Translations under genes and position numbers: made by a program
Part shown: in pieces, positions 1-10,648 of the stretch
Layout: each line of letters begins with the position of its first letter
Numbering within the stretch: the first letter of the stretch is position 1
Source of the DNA: Rotaria socialis
Lineage: Eukaryota > Rotifera > Eurotatoria > Philodinida > Philodinidae
Assembly (NCBI GenBank): GCA_905331475.1
Contig: CAJNYU010001291.1
Location: forward strand, 1-64,000
DNA length: 64,000 bases
Direction of reading: 5' to 3'
The notes under the pieces: model-generated
The model's input: the letters and a program-made list of their open reading frames with translations, nothing else
The model's database searches: none
What the model was told of the DNA's origin: nothing

Positions 1-660
1 TAAGAAACTACGCTTACTGGGACACAGATCAACGTAACTGCGTCCTAGTGATCGCATCCTACGATCCGTTGTAGGTATAAATGACCAATTATAAATTATT
101 CCTCCTTATTTGTAATTGGCTCCATTGGAACAATAAAACTTAGTCACAAAAAATCAGTATTAATAGCAGTGTTCGTCACATTTTCGTTCATAAGTCATTC
201 TACTAAAAGCAGTAGAATGCATATTTTTTATTTCTCTTAAAAATTTCTTGATTAAAATGTTTTCAGTTCAATTTATTTCAATTAATTTTTTTTCTTTTAT
301 ATTAAATTATTTCAAATTTTTCTAACTAATTTTTTTTTCTGTTATATATTAAATTATTAAAAATGTTTTTAGACGTTAATTTTTTTTGTTTTTCTCGATA
401 TTTATTTTTTATTATCCTTAAGTTTTAAAATAACAATTTTTTTTTAACTTTTAATTTAGTAGATTTTGAAATTTTTTCAAGTTTTAATTTTTCAACTATT
501 TTTATTGTGACAACTTGTAATGTAAAAATTGTTTTTTTATTTTTTATAAAAATTTTAATTTTAGTGTTAAATTTTTTATTTTGTACTCAAAAGATTTTTT
601 AAACAATAAAAATAATAAAATAAAAACATAATCGATGTTATCTTTTGTACCAATTGCGAT
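1..660. other. AT-rich gene-free stretch
   Basis: Very AT-rich DNA with long T runs and a locally repeated pattern (TTAATTTTTTTT alternating with ATATTAAATTATT) at about 270-370. No reading frame, splice structure or RNA gene is visible. A CGTAACTGCG motif near position 33 recurs at 670-840. Confidence 0.6.
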
Positions 661-666
661 GCCACT

Positions 667-845
667 ATGACCTATAATTGCAAAAAACTGACGAAATTAT
701 GGGTAACTGTGATTTTTTTCACTGTAACTACGCGTAACTGCGATTTTTTCATCATAGTTACGCGTAAATACGTCGCAATTTTCCGCAATTACGGGTCACA
801 GTGCGATCGCAGTTACGGCGTAACTGCGTCACAGTTTCATCGTAA
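667..845. repeat. degenerate GTAACTGCG repeat cluster
   Basis: About eight diverged copies of GTAACTGCG or its complement CGCAGTTAC lie within 180 bases. One pair forms a near-palindrome around 806-828 (CGCAGTTACG then CGTAACTGCG). The 77-codon open frame across it is not protein-like and is explained by the repeats. Confidence 0.5.
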
Positions 846-900
846 TGAAACACATGGGTATCCAGGAGGATTTCTTATAGCTGCTTGCGACCTACCGTGA

Positions 901-1170
901 GATCGTATTAGACGCTTCCAGGATCAGATCAGAACTGGCTCCTATAACTATTAGGAGTCTACATACAGGCGACTCAGAACGTTTTAAGAAGTCAGAGGGA
1001 GTAGTCAGAAGTTTTAGGACCTACCCATGGATGGTCTCTTTAACTATTTGGGATCTACTTACAGATGATACCTAGAACTTTTAAGAAACTGCCAAGGGGT
1101 GGCCCTGTACCTTTCTGGATCTACCCCATGATGGTAACTAGAACTATGTGAAAACGTCCCAGGACTGACC
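901..1170. repeat. degenerate short tandem repeats
   Basis: Diverged copies of a unit beginning GGA(T/C/G)CTAC and followed by CAGAAC- or TAGAAC-like text start near 952, 1017, 1051 and 1117. Copy spacing is irregular (about 34-66 bases), so this is an old, eroded array. No coding potential is seen. Confidence 0.4.
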
Positions 1171-1260
1171 TGTGAAACATTTTAGTACATATATAGTGGC
1201 ATCTCTTGTATTCTTCCGAGCAGTGTGGGAGGGGATTTTTATAACTTATTCAGTCGTAAC

Positions 1261-1388
1261 TAGGGATGAACCGAAACCAACACTCATCAATACTGGAATC
1301 GAGGCTAACCGCGAACGAGAGAGAGGCCAAAACCTCGACCGCAACGACTGAGACGGAGATGGAAAGTTTCGGTCTCGGCACAATCCTA
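1261..1388. mobile_element. 128-bp hAT-like MITE with 8-bp target duplication
   Basis: The left end begins TAGGGATGAACCGAAACC and the inverted right end reads TAGGATTGTGCCGAGACC, imperfect terminal inverted repeats typical of hAT elements. Flanks are GTCGTAAC (1253-1260) and TTCGTAAC (1389-1396), a 7-of-8 match to an 8-bp target-site duplication as hAT transposases make. The interior is locally GC-richer than its surroundings and too short to code. It is a non-autonomous element; a parent transposase is not in the window. Confidence 0.65.
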
Positions 1389-1396
1389 TTCGTAAC

Positions 1397-2585
1397 TATT
1401 GGCAGTTTCTATAACTTTTTCAGTCCTATATAAGTATCATCATTTTAACATGTCACTTTGTTCAGCAGTGATATCTTCAAATTTGAAATACTATCCTTAG
1501 CAGTCCCGAAAAATTCATAAGGACAACCATTCAATAGATCCCCAATGGCTAAGGGAACCATTCCAGTGTAAATCCACCAAATTTACGGAGACCACCTCCA
1601 GGTAGGATGCAAAGGTCACAGGAATCACATCTAGATAGGACCTAATGGATCGAAGGGGTTGCCCTTAATTACGGCCCAAATAATACTAGCGATTGAATGC
1701 AGCTAATCTAGCGATTGTGGGCAAATCAGTGAATAGAATTGTTTCAGCAGTTCTTTCGTTCATTTGATCTGAACTACGATCTGAGAGCTGTTGTAGTCCT
1801 AGTGATGAGAAAATAGAAATATATCGATAAATAGAAATAATTCCACGAGCAAGTTCTTTATTGCTTTATCTCTTCCTTATTACTTTATTCATTTTCCTGA
1901 CTTTTAGTTAGTATTATTAATTCGAAATAACCGTTATTACTTATTACCGATAATAGTAACGTGCTACCCCTACTAGACATATATAATAAGATCCTAGCTT
2001 TGTTCCTTGGTAGCTTGCGATAGTAAGATGAGCGAGTTTAAGAAACAAATATTCGGAAACTATGATTTTCCATACTTTAATGAGCCTATTCTAGTGCTTA
2101 TTGTCAATTCATCGAGTAACAAGTATTGAAATACATCGATTGAATATATTAGATAAGAAACTGTATGAAATACTATAATGTATTTTTATATGAATACAGC
2201 TAAAGTGGGTTCTTTATTACTGATTTCTTGCATAGTCTATTTAGAGAAGAAACGCTTACGCTTATCAGCACTCGTGACCGTGTGCTACACTCCCCTAATC
2301 CACCAGGATCCATGTTTTTTACGTTGTTTAAAGATTGCTGTAAAGCGAATCAGTTTTTGATGCATTGTGGTAGACTCCGACGTATTTAGTAGATTGAAGT
2401 GGCTTCTCATAAATTTCCGTACACTCCAGTCAATCTATTGTGCAATCTAATGCCCTATATTGGGAGCAATAGGTTCCAATAGAATCCAAGGATCCAGAAT
2501 CCGCTTTTCGCCCCTTGCAAATTAGCTAGAGCGGGAGATACCCTTCTCACACTCCCACTTGGCTTGATGTAGTGTGAGGCCCTTT
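1397..2585. other. gene-free stretch
   Basis: No supported gene. A short repeat of the DNA just left of the MITE (TATAACTTATTCAGTC at about 1241, TATAACTTTTTCAGTC at about 1411) suggests local duplication. No RNA gene was recognised. Confidence 0.4.
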
Positions 2586-2612
2586 CCCACACCCACACCC
2601 ACACCCACACCC
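2586..2612 (-). repeat. interstitial bdelloid-type telomere repeat (TGTGGG)4.5
   Basis: Four perfect CCCACA units plus CCC; on the minus strand this is TGTGGG, the telomeric repeat reported for bdelloid rotifers (Adineta, Philodina). The C-rich strand runs 5' to 3' rightward, the orientation expected if a chromosome end once lay to the left. It abuts the minisatellite that starts at 2613. Confidence 0.75.
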
Positions 2613-3090
2613 TGAATTCCTTCAATTCTCAGAAACTTTCAAGGATGATGCCTAAGTTTAGGTACCACTTGAATTTCCTGATTTTCTCTGAATTCCCTTG
2701 AATTGGTTGAATTCCTTGAATTGGTTGAATTCCTTGAATTCTCAGACACTTTTCGAGGATGATGGCTAAGTTCAGGTACCACTCCAATTTACTGATTTTC
2801 TCTGATTGCTTTGAATTTTCTTGAATTGGTTGAATTCCTTGAATTCTCAGACTCTTTTCAAGCATGATGCCTAAGTTTAGGTAGCACTCGAAATTCCTGA
2901 TTTTCTCTGAATTGCTTTGAATTCCCTTCAATTCCTTAAATTGCTTGAATTGCTTGAATTCTCAGGCACTTTTCAAGGATGATGGCTCAGTTTAGATGTT
3001 ACTTGAATTCCCTGATGTTCTTTGAATTGTCTTGAGTTGCTTGAATTGGCTAAATTTCCTGGAATCGCTTGAATTTCTGAGAATTTCCAA
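2613..3090. repeat. 105-115 bp minisatellite with internal TTGAATT decamers
   Basis: Four copies of a unit marked by ATTCTCAG start at about 2625, 2738, 2843 and 2958, spaced 113, 105 and 115 bases, followed by a decayed fifth. Each unit contains AAGGATGATG-like text, TAGGTA(C/G)CACT, CCTGATTTTCTCTGA, then a variable run of 10-base TTGAATTCCT/TTGAATTGGT subrepeats. Differences in subrepeat number explain the length changes. The 100-codon open frame on the minus strand is a by-product of the repeats. Confidence 0.85.
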
Positions 3091-3099
3091 TCCGTGGAT

Positions 3100-4743
3100 C
3101 GTGGGGTATTGCTGATGTAAGAGAAAAATTTGATAGAAATCATGAAACATGAAAAACTTGATATGTTAGAACTAAAAATCTAGCATACACAATTGACTAA
3201 GACATTGATAAAAATCAGAGTTATCAACAGATCACTTTTCCGATGTAAACTAAAGGCTAAACAAGATTGCATGATAGTTTCGATCTTTCACATACGTTAA
3301 GTTAAGAACTACACCGATATATCATTCTACATAGGTTCAGCTATCTATTTAATTAAGATGTATAACTCTAATATATTAACAAGTTCCTACATAAAATGAT
3401 AGACGGAAGAAATAGCACAAGTCTAATAAAATATTTTTCATATAAGAAATGTTTGATTGAATGCAACTTTTTTTTTTTATTATATTGGCACTATTTGGCA
3501 CAATCGAACGAACACAATCATTAAAGAAAAACAATATTTGATCAGACTGATAACAAAGACGCAAAACACAATATACATAATAAGTGATAGTTATAGCACA
3601 AGAGAAAGACATGGGCATATGACAGTCGATTTGCATCATTGCACAGATGCAAAACTTACTAAATAATTGTTGTGAATCTAAACAAGTTCTTCTATGAGCC
3701 AAGAAAACCCTACAATATCGATTTTATGTTTACCGCTCACATTTTTTTATGAAAATAAAATAAATCTGTAGACGTAACCTATGAATAATACATAATATGA
3801 ATAATCGATGTTTGTTCTAAAAGAATTTAAGGCCAAATAATAGATCAAACCGACGCTTACAATCTAAACCCAGTTCTGCACATATATGAAGACCAAATAA
3901 ATTATTAGCTCAAAATACTTTTTATCAAATTGATAACATCTATTTCATGAGCTACGAAATCAAATACAAATAATTGATATGTATCTTTAATATATGTAAG
4001 ATTTGCTGAATTTATCCACCGGGACGAATCATAACCTTTATCATACAAAAGCAACAAGTGTCTTCCATTGTTCATTCACTTCTAAACTTTGCTTGATAGC
4101 TTATCATTTTTGATCATTCAATAAAAAGAAATTTAATGTTTATTGACACTCCTATCTTGCGATAACTTTGAAGCGAAATAAACATAACGCTAAGAATTTT
4201 TCTTTTCTTTTTGTGCATATGATAAAATTTTGAATATTATCATTTATTAGTCTAATATAAATTTCTTCAACATTATCAATGCATAAGTTCTAGTTCAAAT
4301 AGAACGAAATTTCTTCTAATACATCATTATTATATAAACAGAATCATCTTTTTTTTATTTATTTAAATCTTGCTTACTTTCTTTTCTTTCTTTTTTTCAA
4401 CAAAATATCCACAAACAACAAGAAAATGAATCAACGAGAAAACTAACAAACAAGAAATCTGTTCGTCCTGTTGTCTTTTTTCTCGCTCTCTGTCTCTCGG
4501 TCAATGCAGTCAATTAGATGTCTACAAAAAAAAATGAATAAGTAAATATTTCACGAGTATATTACATCGACTCGTTTGTTGTTTGTCTGACTTTACAATA
4601 TACACAACACAGGCGCATTCAGACAGACAGAGAAAAAAACAAGAAAAAATCTTAAACGCGTACACACATATATATATATATATATATATAAAGCATGACG
4701 TAAAAATTAAAGAGTTATAGTTTCAAATTTAGTAGTTTTTCTT
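3100..4743. other. intergenic, no gene seen
   Basis: AT-rich DNA between the minisatellite and the 3' end of NF-YA. It contains an (AT)n microsatellite at 4668-4691. Open frames around 3376-3702 overlap on both strands and lack domain features or flanking splice structure. Confidence 0.5.
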
Positions 4744-5908
4744 TTACGCTTTTTGTTTTGATCCTGGAGCAAAACGACCACCGGCACCACGAACACGATT
4801 CATTGCATGTCGATGACGGGATTCATGAAGGAATTTACGCTAAAATACAACGGACATTATCAGTACAATTTATACCATTAGGATTTTTTGATTTTATTTA
4901 ACATACTTTACGTTCACGTGGAATTCGTCCTTCAGCTTCAAGTTTAGCACGAGCAGCTCGTCTTTTCAATATTCGATTGTATTGTTTAGCATTCACGTAC
5001 AATGGTTCTTCTTCGGTTGGTTCAGATGCAACAGTTGTCTGTGTTTGTTGTGCTGAAGCTGATGTTGTTTGCATTTGAACTGCTTGTAATTGTCCTGAAT
5101 TTCCTGGTACCATCTAGAATAAAATAAACAAAATTAGAACATGTCATTTCATTTTAAGCAAATAAATGTCTTTTACCATAATAACAGTTCCATTTTGTTG
5201 TGTCGTTTGGTTTTTCGTTGGTGTTGATAACTGTACAATCTGTTGTCCATTTCCACCAAGTTGAAGAGCGCCAGCTGGAATAGTTATTGTTTGTGGTTGT
5301 GAGGATGTTTGAACCGTACTTAATTGTAAAACTAAAAAGAAATCGAATAAAAACATATATTGATTCAAATAAATGAATCTGTAAATATATGTATATGTTT
5401 ACTTTGCCCACCAACTTGTACATATTGTGGTTGTTGTGATTGTGATTGTTCAGCACTTTGTAATATAATTAATTGACCATCAGATGTTTGAAGAAATTGT
5501 CCTTGTGGTAATGATCCTGATGTTGGTGATCCACTTGTTTTAAGAATAATCTTAATAGAAAAATAAATATAACAAAAAAATATTAATATATAAATAATAC
5601 GTGCTAAATATGAAATTATTCATTTATAGATTAAAGCTTTAATTTTGCTCAAAATTTTAATATCTCTAAGTTCATACTTACACATCTTATTTCTACATTT
5701 TTTATTATTCCCTGAAGAAATCCGGAACAAAATTCATGAGAAAATTCAGTTTCAGTTTTTTCTTTTAATTTTTGTTTCTCTATTTCTTAAATACCTGTTG
5801 GCCATTTCCGAGACTTGTTCTCTGTTGCATCATATCATTGTTACTTAATGTAATAACATTTCCACCAGTATTTCCTGATGAGTTTTGTTGAGAACCAGAT
5901 GAATCCAT
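4744..5908 (-). CDS. NFYA: Nuclear transcription factor Y subunit alpha (CBF-B/HAP2)
   Basis: Five exons, 5795-5908, 5403-5550, 5177-5331, 4907-5113 and 4744-4839, give 239 aa. NF-YA is the sequence-specific subunit of the trimeric CCAAT-box factor and acts in the nucleus. Residues 1-170 are a Gln/Thr/Ser-rich activation region. The conserved core starts at about residue 178 (YVNAKQYNRILKRR, the NF-YB/C-binding helix) and continues through the linker to the DNA-binding A2 segment (FLHESRHRHAMNRVRGAGGRF). Two oddities: His after KQY in vertebrates is Asn here, and one basic residue is inserted in the linker (RERKRKFLHESR versus KERRKYLHESR). The ATG lies 11 nt after a strong acceptor (TTATTTTCTAG at 5920), so the 5'UTR is spliced or trans-spliced. 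Identification is very secure. Confidence 0.97.
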
Positions 5909-7683
5909 TTTTAAACGGACTAGAAAATAAAATGATGATAAGTTTAAAGATAAAAATTTTAAATTCAGATATATTTATTTATTTAATTTTACTCTCGAAT
6001 ATACCTCATTAAAAATGGTTTGGATTTATTTTTAATCATCATAAATATCATCAATAAGAATTTCTGTAGTTTTTATTTTTCAATGAATGTTATGTTCTGT
6101 ATTTTTTTCTTCTGTCTCAAAATCAACTGGTGGGAATCGGACAACCAACCCGAGCTTCGTTGCTACTTACATTGGTCGCAAATGGTCCAACTAGAGCGAG
6201 ATTTTCACTATTGGCGCACAATTTGGTTAAGTTTCCACCACCCGGTAACACGGAGAAGGAGGGAGAGAAAAAAAGAAACGACGTCGTTAACAATGAAATG
6301 CGTATGTGCACGGGTATATAATTGGTCGATGGGTTTCAGTCGTCTTTTCTTTCTTTTTTCTCTTGCGTTCTGCATGATTCTCTATCGCACCCCGACAGCT
6401 TCGTCGTCGGCAGAAGAGCGAGTGCACTCGTTTAATGTATAACATCACCAGCAAGAACGACATGAGAAAAAAAGAAAAGTTTGACTCGACGGAAGCAGGC
6501 AACAGCTAGTCGGTCATAAGAAGAAACAAGAATATATGTAGGGAAGGAAAAAAAGAAAAGAAAGAATGATAGATCGGCTAAAAAGACCTACGTACTTCTT
6601 TATGCATAAAAAAAAAATGTAAAAGAATAGTTAACCGACGTACTCGACATTTTTCTACATAATAGTGACGATCTCTTATTTTCGACATAGTTATAAATAC
6701 TATTTCGTCGCATGTACCAGCATTTCAATAGAATAGTTGTTTTCGAATAAAAAAACAATAGGCATGAAAACGTACAAATATTTTTCGCTTTAATATTCTT
6801 AATATATATATATAACAAAAGTTTACGACGATAAATTATAAATTATTGAGAAAAATTTTATGATTATATTTAGAAATGATAAGAAAACATAACTTTGATT
6901 ACAATGAAACATGAGAACAATTTCTCAAGAATATGTGTCTTTTTTTAACTTCTGTTTCCTATGATTTTAATTCTAATGCCATAATCTAGCAAATGATGGT
7001 CTGAAAATTTCTATATTTATAAAAATTACTAAGAGAATCTATGTGATTTAATAATTAACTGAGTCAGCAAGAAGATTTTTCATTGGATATTTTCAATATA
7101 AAGATTTCTCAGTATTACATTTTTTCTCTTAAAAATATTATAATCATTACAAAAAAAGAATAGATACTACCATCATGTGTTATACATGCAATTGATTGAT
7201 AATACGAACATTTTCCTATGATATAATGTTGTAATATAATTTAATTTGTGTGAACGGATGTTTTCTATCAAAAATTTTCGTGTATTTTTGTCATGCGTTC
7301 GATTAGCTATGTATAACATAACAATTACTCGGGTTTGCTTTTTCTTTTTGATCTACGACAATAGGTCCAAGTGTCAAGTTTATATTGAGTAATCTAATCA
7401 TTATTAGCATTAAATATATTAATAGTTACTTTTTGTCAATTTAAGCATAAATTTTTAAGCGATGCTTAAGATTTTGAATGGTGACAGAGGTGACTTTTAC
7501 CAAAGCATTCATCAAGAGATTAGTTCATTCTATATTATATTCTACTAAAATATTACTTGTATATACTGATTAAGTCTATGGCATAGTTCATCAAATAAGA
7601 AAAAAACAGAGATAGACATAATTAAATTAATATGACATTGCCTATGAATTAAAAACTTTGATAAATATCATTGAAGATTAGAG
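5909..7683. other. upstream region of NF-YA, no other gene
   Basis: AT-rich DNA with a less AT-rich island at about 6120-6440 that holds inverted CCAAT boxes. Overlapping open frames on both strands in this island show no domain or splice support. Confidence 0.45.
6171..6325 (-). promoter_or_regulatory. three CCAAT boxes upstream of NF-YA
   Basis: ATTGG (CCAAT on the minus strand, the sense strand relative to NF-YA is also minus) occurs at 6171-6175, 6210-6214 and 6321-6325, within the least AT-rich patch upstream of the gene and about 260-420 bp before its ATG. Spacing and clustering resemble CCAAT promoters. The encoded product binds CCAAT, so autoregulation is possible; this is inference from motifs only. 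Confidence 0.4.
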
Positions 7684-8499
7684 CTACTATCGACGCCAGA
7701 AGTCACGGTAGTCGGATGTTTTTTGAATAACTCATGATAGGAACAAGATAGAGACCTGAGATTTTCACCGTTTGAAAGCCAAAACCCAGGATCACATTTT
7801 CATAAATAAAAAATTTTTCTGATAAAAAAATTCGAAGATCGGTTTTCAGAGGGTCTCTGGAAAACCACGCTGGATTTTTGAAAATCGTTATAGAAGTCTA
7901 TTGATTTTCTTACATATTCGGAATCAGCATCAAAAATTAAGTCGACTTATACATGTTTCGAATATTGTCACGAAATTTTGTTCTCATCGAAAAATTCACC
8001 CTTGTGGTCCCCCTCTCAGGGTCGGTCAAAAAGTGAATTCCATCAAATTGCCATTTGGGTCCTGGAAAGCAGGTTCCAATCTTGCAGGATGCTGCTGTAA
8101 ACCATAATGGAAAATGAATAATGAACAAAAACAACGTTTTAATGAAGTTCACTTTTTTGATCGACCTCTTGAGGGGACCAGGGGTGAATTTTTCGAAGAA
8201 AACAAAATTTCGCGAAAAGACTCGAAACGTGTATAAGTCGACTTAATTTTTGATGCTGATTCCGAATATGTAAGAAAATCAATAGACTTCTATAACGGTT
8301 TTCAAAAATCCAGCGTGGTTTTCCAGAGATTCTCTAAAAAACCGATCTTCGAATTTTCTTATCAGAAAGATTTTTATTTATGAAGATATGATCCTGGGTT
8401 TTGGCTCTCAAACGGTGAAAATCTCGGGTCTCTATCTTGTTCCTATCATGAGTCATTCAAAGAATATCCGACTACCTTGACTTCTGGCGTCGATAGTAG
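7684..8499. mobile_element. 816-bp foldback element (long inverted repeat)
   Basis: Left arm 7684-8041 is the inverted copy of right arm 8144-8499, about 355 bases each, separated by a loop of about 100 bases. The outermost 155 bases of the arms differ at about 12 positions by eye. Termini read CTACTATCGACGCCAGAAG. TTAG occurs close to each end (7678-7681 and 8500-8503) and could be a 4-bp target duplication, but two extra bases at the left make this uncertain. The element has no coding capacity; the two opposing open frames near 7901-8152 are mirror by-products. A transcript would fold into a long hairpin. Confidence 0.85.
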
Positions 8500-10648
8500 T
8501 TAGCGTCTTCTTGTAAAATGTTTATTAACAGACACTTGGAAAGTTCAAATATATCATAGCTAAGAGGTACATAGAGATATAATCATTTTATGGATTTCAA
8601 ATGAAAAGGTATTACATAAATAATTATGGATAATTTTATGGAATGTTGAATGATGTATCAGATTTATTGTTGTCTTGAAATGAGCGAAAAAATTGTTAGC
8701 ACAATATCGGTTTGATTAAAATGTGAAACACCATATGACTAATGTCGGTAATTACATAACACGATTTTTACACAACTTATTTTTGGGACAAATTGCTTTC
8801 ATATCTATTTGTTTGAACTTTGAGCAATACAGTAAGAAATTAGTTCAGCAGTTGCCATCAAAACTATTAGTATATGGTCTTGTACCAACTCTCAGCAACA
8901 TCTGTGATAGCCTCTTGCTAGCTAGTACAACTACCAAAATCTGTGGAAAGTGTTTGTGGGTGTGAATGACTAATTTATTAAATTGCAACATCTGTTTAAG
9001 ATCATGTTTCCCTCAAAAAATACTACTTCCTTTTAGTGGTGTTTATTGTTTTTCGTGAAATAGAATCAAATGATAATTGTTTATTCCTTGTAAAATAAAT
9101 CTAGTACAGTTATTACACAGTTGAGTGAATTTAGAAGAAATTACTAACATATAATAGTATATTAGGCAAACATAAGTTTAAACGAGGTCCCATATAAACT
9201 AATAAAAATGAGCGCATATAGTATAAGATTTGATATGACCTCTCGTCTGACTTTATTGCAGTAACTGTTTTGCTTACTTATGTTTTGCTTAAGTCGTTAT
9301 CTATGATGGGATGCAAGAGTACATTTGTATATTTGATATAGATAATTTATGAAGAAATCAACTAGACTAAATCATATGAAATTATGATTGATGTTAAAAA
9401 ATGAATGATGAGCATATAGAATTAGATTTATGTACTTCATTGAAAATGTATAGATCATCGGCGAACAAATTATTTCAGACAGAAAGAACTATACAGTTAT
9501 AATATACTGTGGAAGATAAGACTTGGATATTATGATGTTAATAGTTGTGTTTATAGTAGAACGTATATAAAAACAATTCAACTAAACGAAAGAGAAAAAG
9601 CATACAAAATTAAATAATAAATTAGTAATGACAATATCCTTAGTATGATGCTATCTTTGTTTATTTTTTTAAATATAATTTTCCATTCATAAAATGAATA
9701 TTGTTCTGTTTTCTTGAAGGTATGGTTATTTCAAGTAAAATGTCAATAATTATCTATACTTTATACTAGAAATTATTCATGATACTAGGTTTATTGTACA
9801 TTAGTATTGCTGCTAATATATCAGTAGGTGAACATTTCTTTGATATAAGTGTTCATTAAGAGTTTATTAATGTCTCATGACTACAATTATGTAAATTGAC
9901 AATAAGATGATAAATCATCGTCTTAATCATTTTTTTGTCATGTTATTGACATACGTTTTAATGGTACAGAAAATTAAAGATGACATTTTAAAATCTATAG
10001 TCCTATCAAAATGACATCAACCGGAATTACAAAAAGATTGCATGCTGGTATTACTTTTTTCTCTCGTTCATTTACATTCATCTTTTTTTTCAATTAAATA
10101 GATCATCAAAGAAAGTTTTAGTGAATCGTGTTAAAAGTCATTTCTAAATTTAGAGAAACGAGTCAGTCTAATCGTTTCTTAGTATTATTTGTTGAAACAG
10201 AATTTGTTTTTGACACTTTATTGTCGTTTTAATTGAATAAAATAAGATAAATAATTGCTATCTACATGATATGTCAAATTTTATTAGAGAAAATTAGTTT
10301 GAACTTGGACTATAAAGCAGACGTTCTCATTTAATTTGGTTCAAATTAGTTTCCAGAAAAGAGACTATTTACAGTAGGTGAACTAAAGACGAAAGCGTCG
10401 TACTCTTTCTTTTTTTCTTTTCAAAGCAAGACAAAAGTAAACACAAAACAATGAATGTATAGGTTTTCTTTGGTTGACTATCTACTATTATTTAGTTCAT
10501 AATTGACAACATACACATTTGATTTTTCGTCTTTCGCATATTTGTTCTATTTACCTTCTCTAGAAATGTGTTGTTGAATATAAAGATATGATATATTCTA
10601 TATTTTTAGGTGTTAAATACATTGTCTTACGAAGCATCTATTATCATC
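8500..10648. other. intergenic, no gene seen
   Basis: AT-rich DNA upstream of the neuropeptide gene. An 80-codon frame at 8723-8965 lacks a signal peptide, domain or intron evidence. A good splice acceptor (CTATATTTTTAG) lies about 39 nt before the neuropeptide ATG. Confidence 0.45.

Noticed and set aside
667..900. 77-codon frame
   Set aside because: It lies over the GTAACTGCG repeats; composition is not protein-like.
2613..3090. Regular repeats that might suggest a CRISPR array
   Set aside because: Units are contiguous and diverged, with no unique spacers; the genome is eukaryotic.
6020..6502. Overlapping frames on both strands upstream of NF-YA
   Set aside because: They sit in the probable promoter patch and share no features with proteins.
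8723..8965. 80-codon frame
   Set aside because: No domain, no signal peptide, no splice partners; expected by chance in AT-rich DNA.
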